From Pseudomonas sp. FeN3W (GTDB lineage: Bacteria; Pseudomonadota; Gammaproteobacteria; Pseudomonadales; Pseudomonadaceae): DNA of 64,000 bases. A program made the translations under genes and the position numbers. The DNA lies in NCBI GenBank assembly GCA_030263805.2, contig CP136011.1, forward strand, positions 186,001 through 250,000, read 5' to 3'. This document shows positions 8,096-16,580 of the stretch, in pieces. The notes below the pieces were generated by a model, which did not search any database, was not told where the DNA came from, and saw only the letters and a program-made list of their open reading frames with translations. How positions within the stretch are numbered: position 1 is the stretch's first letter; each line of letters opens with the position of its first letter.

Positions 8096-8743
8096 TTACA
8101 TCCGCGTGCCTTTGGCCTGCTTGATATACCTTTTTGCTTCTGCCTTGGAAATACCCATACTCTTGCACAGTAGATCAATCATCCGAGCCTCATCGGCTTG
8201 CCGTTCTTGCTCGTTCGGCCTTAGGGCAGTTTCCATAAATTCAATCAGTGGTCTTACCAGTTTAGTGCCAGGCGTGCCATCTTCTTTTGATCGATTTAAG
8301 CCCATCGACAACATCGTTGTCATGGCACCAAATGGGGTATAGCCAACGGCGATCATGTCATCGTAGGCTTTGTCGGCAATAGACATTGCTTTAAGCTTTT
8401 TTGCATTATCAGCCAGGTCAAGCGCTTGCTCTTCAACGCAATTGGTCAGTGGCGAATAATCCATAACGATGGTAGACGCTTGATTGAAGATGGAAAGTGC
8501 CGTCATCAAACCAGGTTTTGAAAGCGCCCTTTGATCCATGTCTTCCTGAGTCGCCTCTGGGTAATTACCACGGATGAGCGCTACGTTGCCAGGGCTTAGG
8601 TTTGGCGGATATGCCCCATTCAGAAGCTTGATAATCACCAAGGAAAGGGCCATTGACGCGTTGTCTTCATTGTTTCTAGAGAGATCTTGGATGCGGTTTG
8701 ATATCTCGTCGGCCATTTTTTGTACTTCAGGGATTGCTGGCAT
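8096..8743 (-). CDS. Orphan protein, paralogue A of a tandem pair
   Basis: 215 residues, not recognised. It is clearly related to the next gene upstream (8854-9399): both begin MPA, share a helical N-terminal part, a PP.L...(N/D)VALI block and the near-identical core MDYSPLTNC followed by EE.A.D.AD. The C-terminal 35 residues (MIDLLCKSMGISKAEAKRYI) are absent from the paralogue and look like a small helical or helix-turn-helix-like tail. AGGAG lies seven bases before ATG 8743. No signal peptide or membrane segment. The tandem arrangement on the same strand suggests an operon with gene duplication. Confidence 0.65.
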   Translation of the reverse strand: MPAIPEVQKMADEISNRIQDLSRNNEDNASMALSLVIIKLLNGAYPPNLSPGNVALIRGNYPEATQEDMDQRALSKPGLMTALSIFNQASTIVMDYSPLTNCVEEQALDLADNAKKLKAMSIADKAYDDMIAVGYTPFGAMTTMLSMGLNRSKEDGTPGTKLVRPLIEFMETALRPNEQERQADEARMIDLLCKSMGISKAEAKRYIKQAKGTRM

Positions 8744-8853
8744 CTTACTCTCCTTTAGGAAATTACTTTAGCTTCATGAAGATGGAACTTGTTATCAAAA
8801 AAGTCATACTGCAAAACGAGCGAAATTACAGGCATGCATCATTTTTCACACAT

Positions 8854-9399
8854 TTACCCTATTTTTGATGGAATCTTGATGCAAGTTCCCATAAGTTCAT
8901 TAATGATCCTTGCAAGCTTCAATCCTGAAGCCCCATCTTGCACCGCCGTTTCAATGCCAATAACCGCAAGACTGGACGCGGCACCTAGCGTCGAATAGCC
9001 AAGATTCACGATATCGGCATAGGCTTTATCTACAATGGCTTGTGCCTGAGTGAGACGACCTACATCAGCAGTGTCCATGGCTACTTCTTCTTGACAGTTA
9101 GTCAACGGGGAGTAATCCATGATCATTGTCGAGAACATCTGATAAAGCGAAAGCGCTGAACGCAGTCCATCCTCGGAAAGAGATCTCTTTTTGATATCGG
9201 CCTGGGTTATCACTGGACAGTTCTGCTTAATCAGTGCGACGTCATTTTTACCCAAAGATGGGGGGTGCATCCGATTGAACAGGTCTACAATAAGAAGCGA
9301 AAATGCCATCGTCATCATGGACTCGTTCCCATCAATCATGTCTTCCAGTCGAACAGATATTTGGCTCATGAGGTCTTGCATTTCTAAGTTAGCTGGCAT
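8854..9399 (-). CDS. Orphan protein, paralogue B of a tandem pair
   Basis: 181 residues starting MPANLEMQDLMSQISV, placed by TTGGAG six bases before ATG 9399 and by the shared MPA start of the paralogue; an upstream TTG is less likely. Shares IMDYSPLTNC, DKAYADIVNLGYS and the PP.L.KNDVALI block with the downstream paralogue but lacks its C-terminal tail. Helical, cytosolic, no known domain. The conserved cysteine in PLTNC and the aspartates in MD.AD could be functional, but this is a guess. Confidence 0.65.
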   Translation of the reverse strand: MPANLEMQDLMSQISVRLEDMIDGNESMMTMAFSLLIVDLFNRMHPPSLGKNDVALIKQNCPVITQADIKKRSLSEDGLRSALSLYQMFSTMIMDYSPLTNCQEEVAMDTADVGRLTQAQAIVDKAYADIVNLGYSTLGAASSLAVIGIETAVQDGASGLKLARIINELMGTCIKIPSKIG

Positions 9400-9519
9400 T
9401 TTATACTCCAAGAAACACGATCAATCGGTTGTACATGAGGTGCTAAATAAGACAGTCAGCACCCCAGCGCGTGAGAATAATACTAGCCTAGCCTTCATCC
9501 AGACAATGGCAAATTGGTT

Positions 9520-10659
9520 TTAAAATACAAACTCCCTCATTTCTTGAACCTCCTCGTCGCTCAGCAGGCTTACCAATGGGTTCTCATTCCATGAGCGTGC
9601 ACAGATACCCACAAGCCCCGTTCCTTTACGTTTCATTCTGAGCCGGATCTCTTCACGATTTGCAATAATCCAACCCGCTTCCCGCTGAAGCTTCAACACA
9701 TCGGCTAGGCGTGTGCAGAGGTTCGCTAACTCAGGTATTTCCTGATTGACCTCGGTGTAACTATCAATAGCTCGCGCAACGATATCCGTCGCCCATTTAA
9801 CCTGTTTATAGGTTCCCTGAATCCCACCAGGCCGGTTGTTAAGAATGTCCCGCGTCATAGAGATAGATTCGAGCCATGGCATTTCAATGTGGCTGACGAC
9901 ATAGGTAGTGCCGTTATTGTCTTCTTTGAAGACAAATCCATACTCCATGTGAAGCTCGCTTGGCATCCACAACACAGAGGGCTCTTGTCGAAAATCGCTG
10001 CTCATCCCCATGGTTTTTGCGATAGTGACAGCCTGCTCCCAATCCTTGCTGAATTTTTCAGAACGGTAGGCTAGATCATAGAGCTCACGACCATCTGAAC
10101 GGATCTCCTCATCACGCTTGATCGCTTTCAGCGTATCTTCAACCGTTGGAAGGTGTTCCCAGCCAAAATCGATGGGCGGGATTACGTAGATGAAGGGCTG
10201 TCTGTTTTTATGGGAATCTAGTCGGTGACTGACTGATAACTCATCTTCGTAAGATACCCTGGCAGCGGTTGGCAATAGCTTATGATCAAAACCATCTGCC
10301 TCCCGAATTGTCGCGCGTAGGACACTACCTTGCCCCTCTTGTATGTCATATGTCGCCATATGGTTGCCCTTCATGACCACGTCATCAAGGACAAGCAGAA
10401 GGTCTGTGTTTGGGCCCTTTTTCCGTGATGATTTGCCAATTTTTGTTCCAAATGAAAATACAATCGAGCTTGGCCTCTCCAGTTTTTTTACGCAATCTAT
10501 CAAGCCTTGTATGATGCATCGGTTGGCTGTTGTGTCAGATACATCAGCCTTGTAGTAAATAGATTTGTCCTTTCGCACAATGCTGGCTTCGTAATAGCCC
10601 AGCCGAGATTGAGCGTCACAGCTACCCACAGAAAGGATACGAACAGCGTCTAGGCTCAT
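9520..10659 (-). CDS. Hypothetical protein with possible RNase H-like start
   Basis: 379 residues from ATG 10659 (MSLDAVRILSVGSC), chosen because AAGGAG stands before it; the frame extends eight codons further without a site. The first 90 residues run strand-strand-strand, helix with TTANRCIIQGLIDCVKKL, then strand SIVFSFGTK. This order resembles RNase H-type folds, but the usual acidic residues are not convincing. The middle and C-terminal parts (EMPWLESISMTRDILNNRPG, a helical end) are unknown. It is on the same strand as the two paralogues downstream with a 120-base gap. Confidence 0.6.
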   Translation of the reverse strand: MSLDAVRILSVGSCDAQSRLGYYEASIVRKDKSIYYKADVSDTTANRCIIQGLIDCVKKLERPSSIVFSFGTKIGKSSRKKGPNTDLLLVLDDVVMKGNHMATYDIQEGQGSVLRATIREADGFDHKLLPTAARVSYEDELSVSHRLDSHKNRQPFIYVIPPIDFGWEHLPTVEDTLKAIKRDEEIRSDGRELYDLAYRSEKFSKDWEQAVTIAKTMGMSSDFRQEPSVLWMPSELHMEYGFVFKEDNNGTTYVVSHIEMPWLESISMTRDILNNRPGGIQGTYKQVKWATDIVARAIDSYTEVNQEIPELANLCTRLADVLKLQREAGWIIANREEIRLRMKRKGTGLVGICARSWNENPLVSLLSDEEVQEMREFVF

Positions 10660-10723
10660 AAAGGCTCCTTGGTATTTTGGCAATCGAATAGGCGGGATAT
10701 CCTAGTGGCACCTGGATACCCCG

Positions 10724-10933
10724 TCAATAGACATTGTTCGATTTAGCAAAAACCACGCGCTGTTGTGTGTTGAAGACCTGCGGATCAGCAACATGAGTCG
10801 TTCGGCCAGCGGCACCCTGGAAGATCCAGGTCGTAACGTGAAGTCCAAATCCGGACTGAACAAGGCGATCCTGGATCAAGGCTGGGGCGAATTTGGTCGC
10901 CAGATGGGAAAGAAAGCACATGAGCAAGGCTGA
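10724..10933 (+). pseudogene. Decayed TnpB fragment
   Basis: An open stretch reads FSKNHALLCVEDLRISNMSR, then SASGTLEDPGRNVKSKSGLN and KAILDQGWGEFGRQMGKK before a stop. This is the central RuvC-II region of IS605-type TnpB proteins (family: VEDLxVRNMSxSAxGT, then GLNxxILDQGW). Both the N-terminal half and the zinc ribbon/RuvC-III end are missing, so it is a relic of a fifth TnpB gene in the window. The same bases also give an open frame on the minus strand, which is a shadow. Confidence 0.8.
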
Positions 10934-10977
10934 ATGCTTAATTTTATTGTTGTTGCTTGAATTATTAAATATAAAAA

Positions 10978-11799
10978 TTATTCGCAAAGAGCCCATGTAT
11001 TTAAATTATTAGATCGTGAACAGCAAATTGTCGTCATTTCATCTAGTGAGAATGTGTCTATAATTATAGGTCTCCCCTTTTTTGGAGGGCTCATTGAAAC
11101 ATCAAAAAATCTAATAGCCCCCTTCTGTATCTCATCCACATCATCCTTTGCGTAAAGCCCCACAAATCCCCTATCACACAATCCATTGTCATCCTTAATC
11201 CCAGGATGAAGCCTTCCGCTCATCTCACGAAGCTTTAACACTGCGTTGGCAAATGAGGATGGCGCTCGATCTGTTTTGTCAGTGGTGGATTCCAGAGGCA
11301 TGAAAATGATGCCGATCATTCTGGATTGGGGTAGATGCTTATGAACCAGGGAGACTTCCGATGACATTTCGTAGAGACGCCCTGTCAGGTTTTTATCGTA
11401 GTTGCCACTTTTTCCGTCAGGGGTGTTTAGGCCTTTCAGTGAAAATCCAACCTCAAGCCCCAGAAATCTGTCTGCCACTATGACGTCAATGGATTTTGAT
11501 GTACTGGAATTGAGCGGCACTAACGGCTCTGTACGTAATGTTTGCGCATCAGGGAGAACAATTTTCTTCCGAACGCATTCAATTGATCTGACACTGTCCG
11601 CAATCATCATGGCACACTGATCAGCGAAAAGCTCGCTCCAGCGCCTTTTTTCATTCTGACTATTGGCAGCAGAAAATGACCCAGCTTTCTCCAGAGCGGC
11701 TACCATAGCGGCCTCGGGATCAAGATCGCGCCATTTAAGCGTAGTGCCAGGCGCAGGTGCATCTGGTTTTTTGTTTGACAGCAAATCTACAGCAGGCAT
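10978..11799 (-). CDS. Possible PD-(D/E)XK restriction-like nuclease
   Basis: 273 residues. The middle part SIDVIVADRFLGLEVGFSLK has the D...E.x(n)K order of PD-(D/E)XK nucleases, and it is followed by NLTGRLYEMSSEVSLVHKHL and a hydrophobic strand RMIGIIFMPLE, similar to a group of uncharacterised restriction-like proteins. The exact catalytic lysine is uncertain (EVGFSLK rather than ExK). No methyltransferase lies nearby, so it is not a normal restriction-modification gene. AGAGG precedes ATG 11799. It is divergent from the gene at 12078. Confidence 0.5.
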   Translation of the reverse strand: MPAVDLLSNKKPDAPAPGTTLKWRDLDPEAAMVAALEKAGSFSAANSQNEKRRWSELFADQCAMMIADSVRSIECVRKKIVLPDAQTLRTEPLVPLNSSTSKSIDVIVADRFLGLEVGFSLKGLNTPDGKSGNYDKNLTGRLYEMSSEVSLVHKHLPQSRMIGIIFMPLESTTDKTDRAPSSFANAVLKLREMSGRLHPGIKDDNGLCDRGFVGLYAKDDVDEIQKGAIRFFDVSMSPPKKGRPIIIDTFSLDEMTTICCSRSNNLNTWALCE

Positions 11800-12077
11800 T
11801 TAGATTGCCTCTTATTGTTGTGGTCTGCCACTGTGATGGGAGACGTGGATGGCCAAAATTTTTTCTTTCAATGGCAGAACAGGCCATCAAACATTGAATT
11901 GCTTTTCATTTCTGCGCAGCTGCTTCAAAAATGGTGTCTGGCTGGATTGATATCACATAATAACCTTTATTTAGCCATCATGGTGTCAATATAGTAATAT
12001 TGTATGTAGGGTTAGCCGTGTTGGCAATAAGCAGACCATTGACAAGCGTTAGCAATTATGTTATACGAGTAAAAAGA

Positions 12078-12806
12078 ATGCCAAAATTATTCAAAGACAT
12101 ATTAGAGATTAAGAAAGCTTTCGGGAAATTAATGAAACTTGAAACCAACCGGCAACTCTATCAAGAGCTTTCGAAAGCATCGAGTCTTGAAGAGATTAAT
12201 TCCTCTGGCTGGCATATTATCCCTGCTGGCTATAGACTTGTTCGGGCAGATGGAAGAGTAAAAAGTAATTTAGACACTTTTGAGTTGGCCTTGCTTTGCG
12301 ACACGACAAACGAAGTGGCCTACTATAATAAGGTTATTGTTACCAGTATTTGCGAACTTAGTTCAAAACCAGCCACGCAAAGGTTGATTTGGAGAACGCC
12401 AGAGAATAGGCATCGGAATGCTATTTCCGGCCTCTCCTCAAATATATTTTTCAACTACATTCTTCCAAGGTACGATGCCATATTGAGCGATGGCAATCAA
12501 AGCGTATTTGGCAAGTTCTTTTGGGAATCACAGATATCGACCGCTCTTGATCTTGACAAGCATATCTACTTTTACAAAATGATGAGCGCAGAGTTAGAAC
12601 CCATTAGGAACAGAGAAGATTTTGAAATTCTCAAAGAATCGATATGGGGCCAAAGTGCTGATCATGAATTTCATCTTGTTATCATCAGTCAAGAGCCACT
12701 CCCATTGGATCGAAAGTACGAATTACCCATCGATACTATTCTTGAGCTTGATCGAGAAGACGCTTCTCAACCAATACTCAGGGATGATGAAGATTTAACC
12801 CCATGA
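12078..12806 (+). CDS. Hypothetical protein
   Basis: 242 residues from the ATG at 12078 (MPKLFKDILEIKKAFGKLMK), chosen because the upstream part of the frame reads like non-coding sequence; AAAAGA precedes it. N-terminal basic helices, then a mixed alpha/beta part with AGYRLVRADGRVKSN and a very acidic end (ELDREDASQPILRDDEDLTP). No known domain recognised. AT-rich. It is divergent from the possible nuclease at 10978. Confidence 0.55.
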   Translation: MPKLFKDILEIKKAFGKLMKLETNRQLYQELSKASSLEEINSSGWHIIPAGYRLVRADGRVKSNLDTFELALLCDTTNEVAYYNKVIVTSICELSSKPATQRLIWRTPENRHRNAISGLSSNIFFNYILPRYDAILSDGNQSVFGKFFWESQISTALDLDKHIYFYKMMSAELEPIRNREDFEILKESIWGQSADHEFHLVIISQEPLPLDRKYELPIDTILELDREDASQPILRDDEDLTP

Positions 12807-12855
12807 TCTTTGTGCAAAAAAAATCCACCCTCGAAACGATATTGTTCAGCATTCC

Positions 12856-13440
12856 TCACTGGGCAATGTCGGCTTGAAGCCGAGCATGCATCTCAGATTT
12901 AACAGCCGCCCAGGACTCCACAGCATTTCTGACCTCGACGCCTGAGGCCTCACGTTTGACCATCGATTCAAAAATGTCCTGCGAGTTTTCCACAATGGCC
13001 ATCGCCGTCATCATCGAAACAGGCTGATTGCGCTGCTGCTCGATGTAACGCGATGGCAAGCCATCTTCTGACAGCGGATTGATGTCACGAATTTGGTTCA
13101 AGGCTCGATCATAGATCTGGATCTTGTGAGCCGCACCCGTCGCGTAAATCTCATCGACGGTATCGAGAACGCCTTGATAGGCTTCGTCATGAACCGAAAT
13201 CGGCGCCATTCGGCCATGGCCTTTGGTGATCTTCTGTGTCTCATAGCGCATAACGATGCCGGTAACGCTCTCCATGGCTGGAACCGCCATGGGCCTGTCC
13301 AGGACGGTAAAGCCATTTTCCTTGAACTGGAGCAATGTGCTGGTAATGGGGTTTGGGCTACGCATGGTGGACTCGAAGACCACGTTAAAGCGGTTATCTA
13401 GTGCATGCTGCAAAAGCTTTTGCGTCCAGACCCTTACATA
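12856..13440 (-). pseudogene. Zeta toxin lacking its N-terminal P-loop
   Basis: From about 13437 the frame reads WTQKLLQHALDNRFNVVFES, then TMRSPNPI, AVPAMES, MRYETQKITKGHGRMAP and ends at 12856. This matches the central and C-terminal part of zeta toxins (UDP-sugar kinases; family: NVVFEGTMR, then VMAVP, GRM). The P-loop and the catalytic aspartate part are missing: the frame is stopped by TAA about 40 bases upstream of the TTG at 13413. An IS5 element lies 190 bases upstream. Without an ATP site it should be inactive. Confidence 0.75.
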
Positions 13441-13628
13441 TGGGTCTGTGAGCCTGGCGTAGTTTTGTTCGCATTAGATGAGGATTTGGTCTGAATCTGA
13501 ATGCCATCCGCGATATTCTTCACGAATTATTTTGGCTTTAATTCATCATCATTGTTCTTAGAGGCCGATAATTGATCAAAAATCTTATTTGATGATTGAA
13601 GTCCGGTATCTTTTATATTGTATGCTGG

Positions 13629-14820
13629 GGAAGGTCTGAAGTAACCCTGTATTTCCGGTCGACTTCAGCCCTCGCTGCTTTTGAAAGCGGGCCGTCGATC
13701 AAAATCGACCAGGTAACCCGCTCAGTTCTCCGTTTTTGGCCGCCGCGAGCACCTCGCAGCAGCCATTTCCCGCATTACAGGCGTACCTCTCCTGCGGTAG
13801 TCAGCAAATGTCGGCGCGCCATCCACAGGTTCGACAGCGCGAACAGCGTCACCAGTTGCGCCGTGTTCTTCGCCAGACCACGGAAGCGCACCTTCACATA
13901 ACCGAACTGGCGCTTGATCACCCGGAACGGATGCTCGACCTTGGCTCGTACCTGAGCCTTCGCCTTCTCAATCTTGCGCTTGGCTTTGTACAAAGCACTG
14001 CGCTTATCAAGCTTCTTGTAAGTACTACGGCGGGCGGCGATCTGCCAGATGACCTCCCGGCCTTCATGTTCAGGGCGTTTCTCGACGCCGGTGTAACCCG
14101 CGTCGGCACCGACCATGTTCTCATCGCCGTGCAGCAGCTTATCGACCTGGGTGACATCGGCCACGTTGGCCGCCGTGCCCACCACGCTGTGCACCAAGCC
14201 CGACTCATCATCGACACCGATGTGCGCCTTCATGCCGAAGTAGTACTGGTTACCCTTCTTGGTCTGATGCATTTCCGGGTCGCGCTTACCGTCCTTGTTC
14301 TTGGTCGAACTCGGCGCATTGATCAGCGTGGCATCGACGATCGTGCCTTGGCGCAGCGACAGCCCTCGGTCGCCCAGATAGCCATTGATTACGCCGAGGA
14401 TGCCGGCTGCCAGCTCATGTTTCTCCAGCAAGCGACGGAAGTTGAGGATGGTGGTTTCGTCGGGAATGCGCTCCAGGCTCAGCCCGGCGAACTGACGCAG
14501 GATGGTCGTCTCGTAGAGCGCTTCTTCCATGGCCGGGTCGCTGTAGCCGAACCAGTTCTGCATCAGATGGATACGTAACATGGTCATCAGCGGATAGGCT
14601 GGACGACCACCTTCACCCTTTGGGTAGTGTGGCTCGATCAGGGCAATCAATCCCTTCCACGGCACCACCTGATCCATCTCGATCAGGAACAATTCCTTAC
14701 GGGTCTGCTTGCGCTTGCCGGCGTACTCGGCGTCGGCGAAGGTCATCTGCTTCATGGAAAAACTCGGCTGGCGGGATCGGCGTATTTCACCAGATTCGGG
14801 AAGTCTTTTTCAGACCTTCC
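13629..14820 (-). mobile_element. IS5-family insertion sequence
   Basis: Ends are marked by the inverted repeat GGAAGGTCTGAA at 13629 and its complement ending at 14820. About 1.19 kb with one transposase gene. The right flank TTAG fits the YTAR target of the IS5 group, but the left flank is CTGG, so no matching target duplication is present; one side seems to have been rearranged after insertion. Confidence 0.8.
13775..14755 (-). CDS. IS5-family DDE transposase
   Basis: 326 residues, full length for the IS5 group. Starts MKQMTFADAEYAGKRKQTRK; the N-terminal DDE region GRPAYPLMTMLRIHLMQNWF is typical. Catalytic aspartates lie in IVDATLI and GADAGYTG, and the glutamate in KVEHPFRVIKRQFGY, the classic ending of this family. 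No frameshift is seen, so the gene is likely active. On the opposite strand there is a 280-codon open frame caused by its high GC content, which is not a gene. Base use is clearly more GC-rich than the flanks. Confidence 0.95.
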   Translation of the reverse strand: MKQMTFADAEYAGKRKQTRKELFLIEMDQVVPWKGLIALIEPHYPKGEGGRPAYPLMTMLRIHLMQNWFGYSDPAMEEALYETTILRQFAGLSLERIPDETTILNFRRLLEKHELAAGILGVINGYLGDRGLSLRQGTIVDATLINAPSSTKNKDGKRDPEMHQTKKGNQYYFGMKAHIGVDDESGLVHSVVGTAANVADVTQVDKLLHGDENMVGADAGYTGVEKRPEHEGREVIWQIAARRSTYKKLDKRSALYKAKRKIEKAKAQVRAKVEHPFRVIKRQFGYVKVRFRGLAKNTAQLVTLFALSNLWMARRHLLTTAGEVRL

Positions 14821-14933
14821 TTAGGCTAGTAGACTCGCTGGATAAGCCAAGTTTCTAGAATACTTGCTCCGCGAGAGCATTTACTGAGTTAGGACTAGTT
14901 CGCTGCTTTAGTACGTTTTAGAAACATGCTCCG

Positions 14934-14953
14934 CATTGCAATATTGTAATGCA
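14934..14953. promoter_or_regulatory. CopR/CusR-type palindromic operator
   Basis: GCATTGCAATATTGTAATGC is a palindrome with one mismatch, centred about 77 bases before the periplasmic protein start. Its core TTGCAATATTGTAA matches the box at 15972-15985 before the copper-storage gene in 12 of 14 positions. Heavy-metal response regulators of the CopR/CusR group bind such TTACA-type palindromes. Confidence 0.6.
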
Positions 14954-15020
14954 AGGAACATCTTTGCGTAAGGTTGGCACCTTTAAGCTATCTAGCATCA
15001 ACTACCAAGAGGTGTTACCG

Positions 15021-15320
15021 ATGAAAAATATTGCAGCTGTTTTTGCTGTTGTTATAGCCATCACTTCTTCCTTCGCAATGGCTGAAGTGGATCGAAATTC
15101 CACGATGCAGCATGACTATTCGACCGCCGAGGGCAGGCAGGCTCTAAAAGTCCTTCTTGAAAGCGGTGATGTTCTAAGTGTGTCTCCAATGGGTGGCAAG
15201 AGTGTTGTAGGCAGGTCAAGTGGTCGCGTGCAGCCATACGAAATCAAAATTCGTACTCCTGATGGACTCGTTCACTCAGTTGAGTTCCGTAGCGTGCCGG
15301 TTGGAATAAATAACGGTTAA
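15021..15320 (+). CDS. Small periplasmic protein in copper locus
   Basis: 99 residues. The start is ATG 15021 (MKNIAAVFAVVIAITSSFAMA) with AGAGGTG upstream; the frame is open earlier, but that part covers the operator. A clear signal peptide with cleavage after AMA is followed by a mature protein of about 78 residues with beta-rich PYEIKIRTPDGLVHSVEFRS. No cysteine or methionine-rich metal motif is seen, so metal binding is not shown. Its operator and neighbours suggest control by copper. A terminator hairpin follows. Confidence 0.7.
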   Translation: MKNIAAVFAVVIAITSSFAMAEVDRNSTMQHDYSTAEGRQALKVLLESGDVLSVSPMGGKSVVGRSSGRVQPYEIKIRTPDGLVHSVEFRSVPVGINNG

Positions 15321-15337
15321 TGATTTAAAAAGTCGTT

Positions 15338-15383
15338 ATAAGCCAGTCGCATGATCGTTGCGATTGGCTTATCACTTATTTTT
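15338..15383 (+). terminator. Rho-independent terminator
   Basis: ATAAGCCAGTCGC pairs with GCGATTGGCTTAT (13 bases, one G-T pair) and is followed within six bases by TTATTTTT. It ends the transcript of the periplasmic protein gene. Confidence 0.75.
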
Positions 15384-15483
15384 AAAGTGGCCGATTTCTC
15401 TGCATAAGAGTGGCAGTAGTAAAGCCAAGCGCGTTGGTTTGGGTATAAGAAGTAGGTGTTCCTCTGCTGAATAACAGCGCCAT

Positions 15484-15515
15484 CCTGCCAAGACCATAAA
15501 CACTATCTTGGCAGG
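15484..15515. terminator. Hairpin between convergent copper genes
   Basis: CCTGCCAAGA (15484-15493) pairs perfectly with TCTTGGCAGG (15506-15515) around a 12-base loop, 15 bases after the copper-storage stop. No T run follows on either strand, so it may end transcription weakly or protect the 3' end. Confidence 0.45.
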
Positions 15516-15529
15516 AGGCGGCTTGCTGG

Positions 15530-15859
15530 TTATACAGCCATACGCTCACATTCTTCAGCACAATTCATACAGGCTTTCGCGCATTCTTGGCAGTGATCCA
15601 TCTGATGCTTGGCACACTCTTCACCGCAGGCCCGGCAAATTTTTGCACACAATGCACAAAACTCTTTAGCCAACTCGCTCTGGCGACTCATGAGTCTGGC
15701 TGCCAGAGCACACATGTCAGCACAATCCCTGTCGAGCTCAATGCAACGAGCCATCGCTTGTACGTTTTCTTCGCGTAAACAGGCAGATGCGCATGCTTCG
15801 CACACTAGTGCGCAGTTTGAACAAGCTTGAATGCAGCTATTGAACATTGTATTAGTCAT
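15530..15859 (-). CDS. Csp-type four-helix copper-storage protein
   Basis: 109 residues, four-helix bundle family (DUF326/Csp). The start MTNTMFNSCIQACSNCALVC is set by GGAGGA just before ATG 15859. It has some nineteen cysteines in CxxxC and CxxC spacings (SCIQACSNCALVCEAC, ADMCALAA, EFCALCAKICRACGEEC, HCQECAKACMNCAEEC), which line the core and bind many Cu(I) ions. No signal peptide, so a cytosolic form (Csp3-like) is expected. A TTACAATCTTGTAA operator lies about 110 bases upstream, and a copper-type sensor kinase remnant lies behind it. It stores or buffers copper. Confidence 0.88.
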   Translation of the reverse strand: MTNTMFNSCIQACSNCALVCEACASACLREENVQAMARCIELDRDCADMCALAARLMSRQSELAKEFCALCAKICRACGEECAKHQMDHCQECAKACMNCAEECERMAV

Positions 15860-15971
15860 GACTTCCTCCAAAGTTCGTATTTAAGCGTTCAGCCTTGAGC
15901 CGGCCCGAGGCATTCCTCAGGTAGCACATAAATCCGACACGTGTAGAGTTCGTCCGTTTCAATAGTTGAAA

Positions 15972-15985
15972 TTACAATCTTGTAA
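15972..15985. promoter_or_regulatory. CopR/CusR-type operator of copper-storage gene
   Basis: TTACAATCTTGTAA is a perfect 6-2-6 inverted repeat, 113 bases before the copper-storage start. It resembles boxes of CopR/CusR response regulators, whose cognate kinase relic lies immediately upstream. The regulator gene itself is not in the window. Confidence 0.65.
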
Positions 15986-16022
15986 GGTTGCTCATGAGCG
16001 CTATGCGGCTGATTTTGAAATG

Positions 16023-16580
16023 TTATTTATTTAGACGGGGAAGCTCTATGTGAAAGCCCGTCACGCCGTCTACTGAGGTACACCAGATTCTGCCTTTATG
16101 GGCCTCAACGATGGATCTGGTGATTGCCAGGCCAAGGCCAGCGTTGCTTGGGCTACCCTCGCGTCGGGCAGGATCGACCCGGTAGAAGCGATAGAAAAGC
16201 TTGTCCAGGTGCTCAGGCTTGATCGTCCCTCCGGGATTCTCGACGCTGAGGGTGACCGTCCTTTCCGTCTCGTGAATGGTTACAGAAATAGTTTCCCCAA
16301 CCGGGGTGTAACGCAGCGCGTTGGATAACAAATTGGAGACCGCTCTATCGAGCATCAATTTATCTCCAAGCACATTGCCTGCGCCTGAGAGACGGATATC
16401 GCGTTCGTCGGCTAGTAAGTGATAGTAATCAAGCAGCTTAACAACGACATCAGCGAGTTCGGTAGGCGCTTGTTCGGGGATAATCAAGCCATTGTCGGAT
16501 TTGGCCAAAAAGAGCATGTCGTCAATCATGCGTGACATACGCTTCAATTCCTCTAGATTGGAGTACAGATTCTCCCTGAT
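16023..16580 (-). pseudogene. C-terminal half of CusS/CopS-type sensor kinase
   Basis: The reading begins around 16577 with RENLYSNLEELKRMSRMIDD and goes on with MLFLAKSDNG, the N box NLLSNALRYTP, the G boxes SNAGLGLAITRSIVEAHKG and ends ELPRLNK. This is the dimerisation end and the full HATPase domain of a heavy-metal sensor kinase. Sensor domain, membrane segments, HAMP and the phospho-accepting histidine are missing, cut at about 16580 where a zeta TA module joins. Upstream in frame is a TAA within the zeta gene. It cannot sense copper any more. Confidence 0.85.

Noticed and set aside
9520..10659. RNase H annotation for this gene
   Set aside because: The strand order is suggestive, but the required acidic residues are not placed correctly, so only a remark is kept.
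10724..10996. 90-codon open frame on the minus strand
   Set aside because: It is the antisense of the TnpB fragment, which has clear family motifs on the plus strand.
13736..14578. 280-codon open frame on the plus strand
   Set aside because: It is the antisense of the IS5 transposase; the GC-rich third positions keep it open. Its translation (long runs of H, R, D, L) has no domain.
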